Assembly (NCBI GenBank): GCA_964588725.1
Contig: CAZPQL010000012.1
Span: 1 to 50,182 of the forward strand
From: UBA5972 sp964588725
GTDB taxonomy: Bacteria; Pseudomonadota; Alphaproteobacteria; Rhodobacterales; Rhodobacteraceae
Reading direction: 5' to 3'
Length of the DNA stretch: 50,182 nt
Below the pieces are notes generated by a model that saw only the letters and a list, made by a program, of their open reading frames with translations, searched no databases and was not told where the DNA came from. A program made the position numbers and the translations under genes. Positions 7,000-14,846 of the stretch are shown in pieces (within the stretch, counting starts at the first letter, position 1; each line of letters opens with the position of its first letter).

Positions 7000-7396
7000 T
7001 GTCCAGACCTCCGCTCAGCCACGCAACCGACACCGTCGTTGCCAGGACCGAAAAACCCAGCACCCGCCAGCCCGAGCGGGTAGACTGCGCAAGACTGAGC
7101 CCCTTGCCCGCGTCCCAGCGCAAGTGTCGGATGCCGTTGAAAAAGTGAAACCAGAACGCCCAGAGAGAGCCGCCGAGTATCAACAACCCAGCCCACGACG
7201 TCAGCAGACCATCCACGAACCTGAAATAGCCTGGCGACGTAGCGGCAGCCACGAACCACCAGACGATCAGCACCATGCCAAGCGTCAGGCCCGCGCCGGT
7301 TATCCGGTGGACAATCGACAGAACCGAGGTGATTTGTGGGCGGTAAATCGTGATATGCGGCGAAAGCGGCCGGTTGGATCCGTTGCTGTTATCCAT
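6989..7396 (-). CDS. sdhC: Succinate dehydrogenase cytochrome b556 subunit
   Basis: The protein starts MDNSNGSNRPLSPHITIYRP, the standard SdhC beginning. The ATG at 7396 (135 aa) is therefore preferred to the longer open frame that begins at 7495 and adds 33 unrelated residues. SVLSIVHRITGAG holds the Ser/His/Arg pattern at the quinone and haem b site, and HFFNGIRHLRWDAGKG holds the axial haem His. Three membrane helices are visible. It is the first gene of sdhCDAB, so the operon promoter should lie in 7397-7631. Confidence 0.95.
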   Translation of the reverse strand: MDNSNGSNRPLSPHITIYRPQITSVLSIVHRITGAGLTLGMVLIVWWFVAAATSPGYFRFVDGLLTSWAGLLILGGSLWAFWFHFFNGIRHLRWDAGKGLSLAQSTRSGWRVLGFSVLATTVSVAWLSGGLDNVI

Positions 7397-7578
7397 ATTG
7401 CGTCGCCCCAAACTACTTGCCGTGCTGTTACCAAGTGCTGTGACTATCCGCCGATTACGCTGCGAAAGAAACCGTAAAATGTACCTGTTGATCAATTTTT
7501 CTTGCGCGCTGCGATAGCGCTCGCTCTATCGTGGTTAAAAAAATACCCAAAGCCGTGCGGCGTGGTAATCCTGCCAAC

Positions 7579-7603
7579 GGGCGCGCAGCCGGTGTGCGCG
7601 CTC
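7579..7603 (-). terminator. GC-rich hairpin between mch and sdhC
   Basis: GGGCGCGCA and TGCGCGCTC form a 9-bp stem (one G-T pair) around a 7-nt loop, 29 bp past the mch stop. There is no U-run right after it, so it is only a weak candidate for termination of the mch transcript. The same 235-bp gap (7397-7631) must hold the sdhC promoter; a further small hairpin, CGATAG...CTATCG, lies near 7510-7530. No gene is present. Confidence 0.35.
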
Positions 7604-7631
7604 TTGAAAATTAAGTTGGGCGACTCCTGTG

Positions 7632-8672
7632 TTACACGGGCATCAAAACCCAATAATCCAGATCCAGCAGTACATTTTTGGCGTATTTTCCGTCGTCGTC
7701 GATAAGAGCCGCGTCGGGTGAATCATCTTTGTATGCCAGCATCCGCAGACGCAGCGCGCCCACAGAGTCGGTGCGGGTTGCCGCTTTGTCCAGCACAAAC
7801 GAGCGCACCCGCACCGTGTCACCGGCAAAACAGGGATTGACGTGCTGACCGCTGTTGATTGCCGCAACCATCTGTGCGTTCGCCAGCCCGTTGAACGTCA
7901 GACTGCGCGCCAGCGAAATCACGTGGCCACCGTAAATGATGCGCCGTCCGTCGGGGCGCGCGCGTACATCGAAATGAACTTTAGAGGTATTTTGCCACAA
8001 CCGCGTGGCCATCACGTGATCGGCTTCAAGAACCGTCACACCGTCGACGTGATCGATGACTTCGCCGACGCTGTAATCGACCATGCGGTGCGGCTCACCC
8101 GCCAGCGTAAAATCGTAATTGGAAAAAGCCAAACCCGTGGGGACGATCAATTCCGCGGCTTTAACAGTATCGGCCAGTTTCGGAACAACCGCGTCGGGCG
8201 CAGGGGACTGCGGATCGCGTTTTTTTACCATCACCCAGCGCTTGAATTCGATCACGATATCGTCGTGCTGATTGTATCCCTTCGTATGGACCCAGACCAC
8301 GCCTGTCCTGCCGTTGGAATTCTGTTTGACACCGATGACGTCGGAAGTTGCGCGCACGGTGTCCCCCACGTAAACAGGTTTCACAAACCGGCCTTCGGCG
8401 TACCCGAGGTTGGCAATCGCATTTAAGGAAACATCGGGCACGGTTTTTCCGAAAACCACATGAAATCCTAGCAAATCATCAAGTGGCGCGCGATCCAGCC
8501 CGCAAGCGCGTGCGTATTCGTCGGACGAATAGAGGGCATGACGCGCCGGATACAACGCATGGTACAGCGCCCGTTCGCCCCCCGAAACCGTGCGCGGCAC
8601 CGCGTGGACCAGCGTCTCACCAACGGTGTAATCCTCAAAAAATCGACCGGGATTGGTTTTGGTTTTTGGCAC
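7632..8672 (-). CDS. mch: MaoC-family dehydratase, likely mesaconyl-CoA hydratase
   Basis: The 346-aa protein has two hot-dog-fold MaoC-like halves: FFEDYTVGETLVHAVPRTVS near the N-terminus and YSVGEVIDHVDGVTVLEADH after about residue 200. Length and sequence match Mch of Rhodobacter, which hydrates mesaconyl-C1-CoA to beta-methylmalyl-CoA in the ethylmalonyl-CoA pathway. The open frame extends to 8786, but GTG 8672 (MPKTKTNPGRFFEDY) has AAGGA about 10 nt upstream and is the likely start. It lies downstream of a malyl-CoA lyase-like gene, which fits the same pathway. The key pathway enzyme (crotonyl-CoA carboxylase/reductase) is not in the window. Confidence 0.87.
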   Translation of the reverse strand: MPKTKTNPGRFFEDYTVGETLVHAVPRTVSGGERALYHALYPARHALYSSDEYARACGLDRAPLDDLLGFHVVFGKTVPDVSLNAIANLGYAEGRFVKPVYVGDTVRATSDVIGVKQNSNGRTGVVWVHTKGYNQHDDIVIEFKRWVMVKKRDPQSPAPDAVVPKLADTVKAAELIVPTGLAFSNYDFTLAGEPHRMVDYSVGEVIDHVDGVTVLEADHVMATRLWQNTSKVHFDVRARPDGRRIIYGGHVISLARSLTFNGLANAQMVAAINSGQHVNPCFAGDTVRVRSFVLDKAATRTDSVGALRLRMLAYKDDSPDAALIDDDGKYAKNVLLDLDYWVLMPV

Positions 8673-8808
8673 GATTCTTGTTGTCCTTGCGCAATAATCA
8701 ACAGCTGCCGTACCATGAAAGCAATGCACAACAGAGGCAAGTGGTACTCTTGCGTAAAGACTGACGCACGGTGAATATTCAGGCAATTTCAGATACGCGG
8801 TCCCGCGA

Positions 8809-9012
8809 TCAAAGTTGGCCCAGTTCGATGTCTGTGCTGTAGCGTGCGTCGACGTCCTTTGTCACGGCCTGCGCGCAGCGCATGACACCGCGCCCCGTGT
8901 CAAAAGCGTATGTCGGACTGCCGTAAAGTGCCCAGCCATTTGACAGCGCCTCTGTTACCTTGTGGCAGAACGCCGATGTGTCGTCTTCGGTCAGCAAACG
9001 ATAGGCAATCAC
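8809..9012 (-). CDS. DUF1737 family small protein
   Basis: This 67-aa protein starts at GTG 9012, overlapping the nnrU stop in a GTGA arrangement. The open frame continues far upstream inside nnrU, but homologues begin as here (V/MIAYRLLTEDDTSAFCHKV). The core FCHKVTEALSNGWALYGSPT and the MRCAQAVTK segment are the DUF1737 signature. The function is unknown. The family is typically found in this same alphaproteobacterial cluster with NnrU and CoA-ester enzymes. The strict overlap suggests coupled translation with nnrU. Confidence 0.85.
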   Translation of the reverse strand: MIAYRLLTEDDTSAFCHKVTEALSNGWALYGSPTYAFDTGRGVMRCAQAVTKDVDARYSTDIELGQL

Positions 9013-9581
9013 GTGTAGGTCCCCAGAAACGGGCTGTGGCCCAAAAGCCAGTGAATGCCCGCAATCACGAAAAACGCGAACAGAACAATAAGCGCCAGCT
9101 TCCAGTCCTGCAGCGCATTGCCCGGCATCGGGCGCTCCCACGGACCTTCGTGCTGGTTGATCAGATACATCTGGACCGGCCCCCACAGACCCAGCGCGCC
9201 AAACATGACGATCGACGCGAGATCACCGTTGACCAAGAGATGCGCTACGCCCCAGATGAAGACACCCCACAGCATCGGATGGCGGATGCGTGCCGACAGC
9301 CTCCCGCCCGCACGACCAATCCCGAACGTGAATAAGGCAATAAGCATCAACAGGTTATTAAGATGTCCCACCCCGGGAAGCGGTGTGTAGACCGCAACAT
9401 AGTCCGCGCCGCGATAACCGGTGACGATCAGAAAGAGCGCCGCCAGCAGCACGATTGAAATGATGCCTTTTGACGCTTTTTGACCGATGGCGCTGTCGAT
9501 ATCGCGCCGCAATCCCGGTGCCAGCCGCGCAAGCATATGCGCGCTGAACCACAGGCCTAGTCCCACAAGAAGATAGATCAT
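9009..9581 (-). CDS. nnrU: NnrU family membrane protein
   Basis: This 190-aa polytopic inner-membrane protein has about five to six hydrophobic helices. NnrU signatures are AHMLARLAPGLRRDID, YRGADYVAVYTPLPGVGHLNNLLML and the motif RHPMLWGVFIWGVAHLLVNGD. NnrU was named for linkage to nitric-oxide reduction genes and shares a fold with isoprenylcysteine methyltransferase-like proteins; its biochemical role is not established. The ATG at 9581 has an AAGGAG ribosome-binding site; the open frame to 9689 is an unlikely extension. It lies 10 bp after the malyl-CoA gene and overlaps DUF1737 by 4 bp. No denitrification gene is in the window. Confidence 0.88.
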   Translation of the reverse strand: MIYLLVGLGLWFSAHMLARLAPGLRRDIDSAIGQKASKGIISIVLLAALFLIVTGYRGADYVAVYTPLPGVGHLNNLLMLIALFTFGIGRAGGRLSARIRHPMLWGVFIWGVAHLLVNGDLASIVMFGALGLWGPVQMYLINQHEGPWERPMPGNALQDWKLALIVLFAFFVIAGIHWLLGHSPFLGTYT

Positions 9582-9591
9582 AGCTGCTCCT

Positions 9592-10467
9592 TCAACTTTC
9601 CATTTGCGCAATCGCGTCCGCACGCACAAGCAGTTGGCGGGCGCTTTCAACGTGCAGGTTTTCCACGATATTTCCATCCAATACCGCAATACCCTGGCCG
9701 GTTTTCATAGCCTGGTCAAATGCGACGATCCGACGTTTGGCCAGTTCGATTTCGTCCGGCTTGGGGGCAAAATAGCCGTTGACGATATCGATCTGCGACG
9801 GGTGGATCACGGTTTTGCCGTCAAAACCAAAATCGCGGCCTTGCCGGCACATGATTTTCAGGCCGTCGTCGTCGCGAAATTTGTTGTATACGCCGTCTAC
9901 ACACACCAACCCGTAAGCCCGCGCCGCCACCAGACATATGCCAAGGCTGGTGATCATCGGCGCACGGTCTGCGGTTTCGTGCGCGTGCAGATCCTTGGCC
10001 AGATCATTCGTCCCCAAGACAAACCCTTTCAGGCGCGCCGAAGATGATGCAATTTCCTGTGCATTCAACACACATAGCGGACTTTCCATCATCGCCCAGA
10101 TGACCGTGTCGCTGCACTTGCTGTGGCCATCGAGAAAATCGTCCAGCTTTTGAATGTCGCGTGCGCGATGCACCTTGGGCAACAAGATCGCCGCCGGCGC
10201 CGCCGCGCAAATCGCGGCAAGATCATCTTTGGCGAACGTGGACTCCAGACTGTTGATACGCACCATCTGTGTGCGCGGCCCAAATCCGCCTGCGGCGACA
10301 ATTTCGGCAACACTCGTGCGGGCAGCGGATTTCTTGTCCGGCGAAACTGCGTCCTCGAGATCAAAAATAAACGCGTCCGCCGACAGTTCTTTGGCTTTTT
10401 GCAGTGCCCTTAGGTTCGAGCCCGGCACGTACAGCAATGATCGGAACGGTCGCGATCTGTAGTCCAT
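9592..10467 (-). CDS. mcl2: HpcH/CitE-family CoA-ester lyase, likely (S)-malyl-CoA thioesterase
   Basis: This 291-aa TIM-barrel enzyme begins with RPFRSLLYVPGSNLRALQKA and contains the acidic metal-site segment FIFDLEDAVSPDKK. KVHRARDIQKL and the second acidic site WAMMESPLCVLNA, plus FDGKTVIHPSQIDIVN, complete the CitE-like fold. The shorter length and Y-V-P-G-S-N start resemble Rhodobacter Mcl2 (malyl-CoA thioesterase) more than Mcl1 (malyl-CoA/beta-methylmalyl-CoA lyase). I infer that it hydrolyses malyl-CoA to malate, or cleaves a related ester. The ATG at 10467 is preceded by AAAGGA. It is first in the minus-strand set mcl2-nnrU-DUF1737-mch. Confidence 0.82.
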   Translation of the reverse strand: MDYRSRPFRSLLYVPGSNLRALQKAKELSADAFIFDLEDAVSPDKKSAARTSVAEIVAAGGFGPRTQMVRINSLESTFAKDDLAAICAAAPAAILLPKVHRARDIQKLDDFLDGHSKCSDTVIWAMMESPLCVLNAQEIASSSARLKGFVLGTNDLAKDLHAHETADRAPMITSLGICLVAARAYGLVCVDGVYNKFRDDDGLKIMCRQGRDFGFDGKTVIHPSQIDIVNGYFAPKPDEIELAKRRIVAFDQAMKTGQGIAVLDGNIVENLHVESARQLLVRADAIAQMES

Positions 10468-10585
10468 CAATCGTCCTTTAGTGCCATTTTCATCAACACA
10501 GGATCATACGTCCGCCCGTGATGCAAGTCGCCACTATTGCCGCCGCTGCGAACAATTTTACTAAAACCGTTGCTGGAATTATCAA

Positions 10586-10599
10586 CGACCGTTCGGTCG
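10586..10599. promoter_or_regulatory. Palindrome resembling a TetR-family operator
   Basis: CGACCG-TT-CGGTCG is a perfect inverted repeat with 6-bp arms in the 325-bp gap between the divergent mcl2 (start 10467) and the small secreted-protein gene (start 10793). The ACCG-n2-CGGT core is typical of TetR-family operators. It is about 120 bp upstream of mcl2. No TetR gene is adjacent. No other signal or gene was recognised in 10468-10792. Confidence 0.4.
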
Positions 10600-10792
10600 C
10601 TTTACCTGATCTTTGTGTGCCTGTGACCTGATATATCCATCGCCGGGAACCCAGTACAAGCTGCTCGCTGGCCACGAAACACAGGTTCAAGAAGACCGGT
10701 ACAACCTTCCCCGAAACGGGGGCGGCGCTATTCCCAGGAAAAATTCCGGGCTGGCCATGATGGCGCTGCATACCTGAAAGAAAGGTGTGACG

Positions 10793-11107
10793 ATGTATAA
10801 GACACTATTTGCTTTGTCGCTGGGATTTGGCGGCCTTGTGCTTTTGGCACCGCCCACGCACGCGCAGGCGCCAAACTGCGCCCAGCGTCATCAAGTGGTC
10901 GAGCGACTGACCAGCCGTTTTGGCGAAATTCGCCAAAGCATCGGAATTGCCCGCAATAGCGGCGTGGTAGAAGTTTATGCTTCGACCGAAACCGGAACGT
11001 GGACCATCGTCGTGACTTTGCCCAACGGCATGTCGTGTCTGGTTGCGTCGGGACAAAGTTACGAAAAAACTTTGCCGCAAACCCCGGTAATCGAAGAAGA
11101 CGTCTAA
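10793..11107 (+). CDS. Small secreted protein, function unknown
   Basis: This is a 104-aa protein with a clear Sec signal peptide: MYKTLFALSLGFGGLVLLAPPTHAQA, with cleavage probably after THA at about residue 24 or 26. The mature part of about 78 residues has two Cys (in PNCAQRHQVV and GMSCLVASG) that could form a disulfide, a helix QVVERLTSRFGEIRQS, and beta-rich VEVYASTETGTWTIVVTLP. I do not recognise a named family, but it looks like the short periplasmic proteins conserved in Roseobacters. ATG 10793 is preferred over GTG 10787 because AAAGG is well spaced. It stands alone before mdh, with a large hairpin element after it. Confidence 0.75.
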   Translation: MYKTLFALSLGFGGLVLLAPPTHAQAPNCAQRHQVVERLTSRFGEIRQSIGIARNSGVVEVYASTETGTWTIVVTLPNGMSCLVASGQSYEKTLPQTPVIEEDV

Positions 11108-11113
11108 AGCATT

Positions 11114-11181
11114 TCGCGTTAAACCGAACGCGCCCAGCGCTGCCTGAAATCAAAGATTTCAACGCGTTCGGTGAAACGCGA
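11114..11181. repeat. Large interspersed palindromic element with nested hairpin
   Basis: The 19-nt arms 11114-11132 and 11163-11181 (core ACCGAACGCG / CGCGTTCGGT) pair with two mismatches. Inside them GAAATC-AAA-GATTTC (11146-11160) forms a second hairpin. AACGCGAAAT just downstream (near 11195-11204) is also an exact inverted copy of ATTTCGCGTT at 11111-11120, so the structure can be drawn two ways. It follows the secreted-protein gene and may end its transcript, but there is no T-run. It resembles repetitive extragenic palindromes of alphaproteobacteria. The rest of 11182-11404 holds the mdh leader and no gene. Confidence 0.55.
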
Positions 11182-11404
11182 TGTTTCATGCAAAACGCGA
11201 AATCCTGTAAACAGCGACGCACCGACACCTGTTTCACAACGATTTTTGTGGCGTTGAATCGCGTCCACAGTTGATCCGACCTTCCAATTGGTGTGGTTCC
11301 GAGACTGGTTCCTGCGCCGGTAAATTGCGTGCTAAACGGCCTTGCAGCCCCGCGCCAAAGCGCATACCGATTGGTCTCCCTGAAGGCAGCAAGGACAATT
11401 TCCC

Positions 11405-12367
11405 ATGGCAAGAGCAAAAATCGCGCTGATCGGCGCAGGTCAAATCGGTGGCACGCTGGCCCATTTGGCGGCGATAAAAGAATTGGGCGACGTGGTGATG
11501 TTCGATATCGCCGACGGAACACCGCAGGGCAAATCGCTTGATATTGCGCAAAGCGGTCCGGTGACCGGATTTGACGCCGTGATGAAAGGCACCACGGATT
11601 ATGCGGATATTTCCGGTGCCGACGTGTGCATTGTCACCGCGGGCGTTGCCCGGAAACCGGGGATGAGCCGCGACGATCTGCTGGGCATCAATCTGAAAGT
11701 CATGAAATCAGTGGGCGCGGGCATTGCCGCCAACGCGCCCGATGCATTTGTCATTTGCATTACCAACCCGCTGGACGCCATGGTCTGGGCACTGCAACAG
11801 TTTTCCGGCCTGCCGGCCCACAAGGTGTGCGGCATGGCGGGGATTTTGGACAGCGCCCGATTCCGCCATTTTCTGGCCGACGAATTTGGTGTGTCTATGC
11901 GCGATGTGTCGGCCTTTGTGCTGGGGGGCCACGGTGATTCAATGGTGCCGCTGCCACGTTATTCCACCGTGGGCGGCATTCCCCTGCCCGATCTGGTGGA
12001 TATGGGCTGGACTACGCAGGACCGTCTTGACGCCATCGTACAACGCACCCGCGACGGGGGCGCGGAAATCGTGGGCTTGTTGAAAACCGGTTCAGCGTTT
12101 TACGCACCCGCCGCTTCTGCGATTGAGATGGCCGAAGCCTATCTGAAAGATCAGAAACGGGTGCTGCCCTGCGCTGCAAATGTGGACGGAGCCTATGGTC
12201 TTGTAAACACGTATGTAGGCGTGCCGACCGTGATAGGTGCTGGCGGCATAGAAAAGGTCATCGCAATCGATCTGGACAAGTCCGAACAGGCCATGTTCGA
12301 CAAATCGGCGTCCGCTGTGCACGAGTTGGTGGAGGCCTGCAAGGCAATCGACGCGACGCTGGGATAG
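11405..12367 (+). CDS. mdh: Malate dehydrogenase
   Basis: This 320-aa cytoplasmic TCA enzyme catalyses malate + NAD+ to oxaloacetate + NADH. The N-terminal Rossmann motif is KIALIGAGQIGGTLAHLA. The substrate arginines lie in GVARKPGMSRDDLL. The NAD-site segment is CITNPLDAMVWA, and GGHGDSMVPLPRYS contains the catalytic His. The sequence is of the lactate-dehydrogenase-like MDH type usual in alphaproteobacteria. It precedes sucC by 276 bp, and that gap contains the strong palindrome at 12496-12541. The suc genes can therefore be controlled separately from mdh. Confidence 0.97.
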   Translation: MARAKIALIGAGQIGGTLAHLAAIKELGDVVMFDIADGTPQGKSLDIAQSGPVTGFDAVMKGTTDYADISGADVCIVTAGVARKPGMSRDDLLGINLKVMKSVGAGIAANAPDAFVICITNPLDAMVWALQQFSGLPAHKVCGMAGILDSARFRHFLADEFGVSMRDVSAFVLGGHGDSMVPLPRYSTVGGIPLPDLVDMGWTTQDRLDAIVQRTRDGGAEIVGLLKTGSAFYAPAASAIEMAEAYLKDQKRVLPCAANVDGAYGLVNTYVGVPTVIGAGGIEKVIAIDLDKSEQAMFDKSASAVHELVEACKAIDATLG

Positions 12368-12495
12368 TTCCGCGTTCACCCGCCAAGAGCCCGACGTGCG
12401 CTCGTTTTCTAACCGGGCTATGCTTTAATCCGCCGCTGCGGAGTCGAGCGCGACAGTCTGCGGCACCCTTGATTACCTAAAAATCGTTGACATTT

Positions 12496-12541
12496 TGATA
12501 ATTCGTGATCACACAATAATTTTTGTGATCACGAATTATCA
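12496..12541. promoter_or_regulatory. Long perfect inverted repeat with two GTGATCAC boxes (likely GntR operator)
   Basis: The arms 12496-12513 and 12524-12541 are perfectly complementary over 18 bp around a 10-nt AT-rich loop. Each arm contains GTGATCAC (12505-12512 and 12525-12532), spaced 20 bp centre to centre, about two helical turns. A consensus -35 box TTGACA lies at 12487-12492, so a bound protein would overlap the sucC promoter. GTGATCAC occurs again directly upstream of the GntR regulator (23775-23782). Control of the suc-lpd operon by that regulator is inferred. Nothing else was seen in 12368-12643. Confidence 0.6.
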
Positions 12542-12643
12542 TTAATCCGTCATAAACGCCTGATTTCTATAAACTTGGGTTCAAACGCTTTGCATCTTGT
12601 GCCAGCGTAATCGCATGCACAGGTCAGTCAGGGATAACGCGCA

Positions 12644-13834
12644 ATGAACATCCACGAATATCAGGCCAAGGCTTTGCTGCGGCAGTTCGGGGCTCCTGTA
12701 TCCGAAGGGCGCGCCGTACTAAAAGCCGACGAGGCCAAAACCATGGCCGGTGAGCTTGACGGACCGCTTTGGGTGGTCAAGGCACAAATCCACGCGGGCG
12801 GGCGCGGCAAGGGAAAATTCAAGGAATCCGAGGCGGGCGAACAGGGTGGCGTGCGTCTGACCAAATCGGTATCGGAAGCCGCGTCAGAGGCGGAAAAAAT
12901 GTTGGGCCGTACGCTGGTAACGCACCAGACCGGACCCGCCGGCAAACAAGTCAACCGCGTCTTTATCGAAGGTGGTGCCGACATCGCGACCGAGCTTTAC
13001 CTTGCCTTTCTGGTCGACCGGCAAACTTCACGCATTTCGATTGTTTGCTCGACCGAAGGTGGCATGAACATCGAAGACGTTGCCGCCCAGACCCCCGACA
13101 AAATACTGTCGTTTTCGATCGACCCCGCGTCGGGGCTCTCGGCGTTTCACGGGCGGCGGGTGGCGTTTGCGCTGGATCTGACGGGCAAGCAGGTCAAGCA
13201 ATGCGTGGCCCTGATCGGGACGCTGTTTGACATGTTCAAATCCAAAGATATGGAAATGCTGGAAATCAACCCGCTGATCGTCACCACGGCGGGTGATCTG
13301 GTCTGTCTGGACGCCAAGATGGGCTTTGATTCCAACGCGCTGTACCGGCATCCCGACATTGTGGCGCTGCGTGATGAAAGCGAAGAAGACGCCAAGGAAC
13401 TCGCAGCCTCTAAACACGATCTGAACTATATCGCGCTTGAGGGCGAGATCGGCTGCATGGTCAATGGTGCCGGGCTGGCCATGGCGACGATGGACATCAT
13501 CAAATTATTTGGTGCACAGCCCGCCAATTTTCTGGACGTGGGCGGCGGTGCCAGCAAGGAAAAGGTCACTGAGGCCTTCAAGATCATCACGTCCGATCCG
13601 CAGGTCAAAGGTATTCTCGTCAACATTTTCGGCGGCATCATGCGCTGCGACGTCATCGCCGAAGGCGTTGTGGCCGCGGTCCGCGAGGTCGGTCTGACGA
13701 TACCGCTGGTTGTACGTCTCGAAGGCACCAACGTGGAAAAAGGCAAGGAAATTCTGAACAACAGCGGATTGGCGGTCATCGCGGCCGATGACTTGGGCGA
13801 CGCGGCGGCAAAGATTGTTGCGGCGGTCAGGTGA
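12644..13834 (+). CDS. sucC: Succinyl-CoA ligase [ADP/GDP-forming] subunit beta
   Basis: This 396-aa ATP-grasp subunit works with SucD to convert succinyl-CoA to succinate with substrate-level phosphorylation. The start MNIHEYQAKALLRQFGAPV is diagnostic. The ATP-grasp region contains KAQIHAGGRGKGKFK and LEINPLIVTTAGDLVCLDAK; the C-terminal ligase domain has GCMVNGAGLAMATMDII and ILVNIFGGIMRCDVIAEGV. Length is normal. It is the first gene after the GTGATCAC palindrome and is separated from sucD by two unrelated genes. Confidence 0.98.
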   Translation: MNIHEYQAKALLRQFGAPVSEGRAVLKADEAKTMAGELDGPLWVVKAQIHAGGRGKGKFKESEAGEQGGVRLTKSVSEAASEAEKMLGRTLVTHQTGPAGKQVNRVFIEGGADIATELYLAFLVDRQTSRISIVCSTEGGMNIEDVAAQTPDKILSFSIDPASGLSAFHGRRVAFALDLTGKQVKQCVALIGTLFDMFKSKDMEMLEINPLIVTTAGDLVCLDAKMGFDSNALYRHPDIVALRDESEEDAKELAASKHDLNYIALEGEIGCMVNGAGLAMATMDIIKLFGAQPANFLDVGGGASKEKVTEAFKIITSDPQVKGILVNIFGGIMRCDVIAEGVVAAVREVGLTIPLVVRLEGTNVEKGKEILNNSGLAVIAADDLGDAAAKIVAAVR

Positions 13835-13879
13835 TAAATTGATGCCTGAAAATCGGATTAACCGTAGTGAGACGCGCCA

Positions 13880-14824
13880 GTGAGGGCAGTAATCCACATT
13901 GGATTGGCAAAAACCGGATCGACAACGATTCAGGCGTTTTTGCACGAAAACCGTGCGGCGCTGACACGCCAGAATATTCGCTACCAAAGATTCACGCCAC
14001 ATATAAGCAGCCAGTTCGAACTGGCGCTTTTGGGGCGCTCCAAGGCCACAGGCAAATTTCCGAAACACATTGAGAAATCCATTGCTTTGATGATTGATCG
14101 GGCGCCAACCCGGCAATACCTGAACGAATTTGAGACATCTTTTGCGCAATCTTTGGAGCACTGCACCGAGGACACCTATGTAGCGTCAAGCGAACACATC
14201 AGCGCGTGGCTCAACACGCCCAGTCAAATCAATAGGATGCATCGCTTTCTGAACCGTTTTTTCACGCACATTCAATATGTTGTCTATTTGCGACGGCAGG
14301 ATGAACTTGTGCTATCTTCGTTTTCGGAAAAGCTGAAGCGTGGCAGCGAGGCATATCTTGCGGCGCATTCGGATCAGAGAAAAACCTATAATTTCTGGCG
14401 CATGACCCGCATGTGGAAAAATGCGGTTGGCGGCGGGAATTTTGAGGTTAGGTTGCTTGAACCGGATTATTTGGTCGACGGCGATTTGATCGCTGACTTT
14501 TGTTCATTCGTCGGTATCGACAACCGCGATCTTGTTCTGCCGTTGCCTTTGAACACGTCGCTTACCGTTGGTCGGGCGCGCAATCTGGGGCGGCTCAACC
14601 GTCTCGTGCCGCCGCTGACAAAGAACAACAAACGCATCCGGATGCATTTTTTGTTGAAAAAATTGATCATGCACGCGCCATCCGCAAACCGCAGACTGGC
14701 GCTTGACACACAGCAAATCACGGCGATCCAAAAGGCCAACCACAAAAGCAATGAACGGTTGCGCCGCGATTTATTTCCCGAGCGGGCCTCTTTGTTCACA
14801 TCCGAAAAGGCGGCCAACCGATGA
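13880..14824 (+). CDS. Sulfotransferase-like protein
   Basis: This 314-aa protein begins at GTG 13880 with VIHIGLAKTGSTTIQAFLHE. This strand-loop-helix (K-T-G-S-T) matches the 5'-phosphosulfate-binding loop of PAPS-dependent sulfotransferases. A later YVVYLRRQDELVLSSF resembles the 3'-phosphate-binding strand and helix with its Arg and Ser. The substrate is unknown; related proteins in marine Rhodobacterales are annotated only as sulfotransferase-family. It lies 45 bp after sucC and before a secreted-protein gene, so two non-TCA genes separate sucC from sucD. Co-transcription with sucC is likely, but a functional link is not evident. Confidence 0.72.
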   Translation: MRAVIHIGLAKTGSTTIQAFLHENRAALTRQNIRYQRFTPHISSQFELALLGRSKATGKFPKHIEKSIALMIDRAPTRQYLNEFETSFAQSLEHCTEDTYVASSEHISAWLNTPSQINRMHRFLNRFFTHIQYVVYLRRQDELVLSSFSEKLKRGSEAYLAAHSDQRKTYNFWRMTRMWKNAVGGGNFEVRLLEPDYLVDGDLIADFCSFVGIDNRDLVLPLPLNTSLTVGRARNLGRLNRLVPPLTKNNKRIRMHFLLKKLIMHAPSANRRLALDTQQITAIQKANHKSNERLRRDLFPERASLFTSEKAANR

Positions 14825-14846
14825 CCTGCGTCAAAGGCCCGATAAT

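Noticed and set aside
7397..7495. N-terminal extension of SdhC by 33 residues
   Set aside because: SdhC homologues begin near MDNSNGSNRPLSPH and the upstream region lacks a ribosome-binding site; the start at 7396 is better.
8673..8786. N-terminal extension of the MaoC/mesaconyl-CoA hydratase
   Set aside because: The extra residues do not resemble the family; GTG 8672 has an AAGGA site and gives the usual start.
10728..11522. 264-aa minus-strand open frame over the secreted-protein and mdh start
   Set aside because: It is antisense to two well-supported genes, and its composition (Arg/Phe/Pro-rich) looks like a shadow frame.
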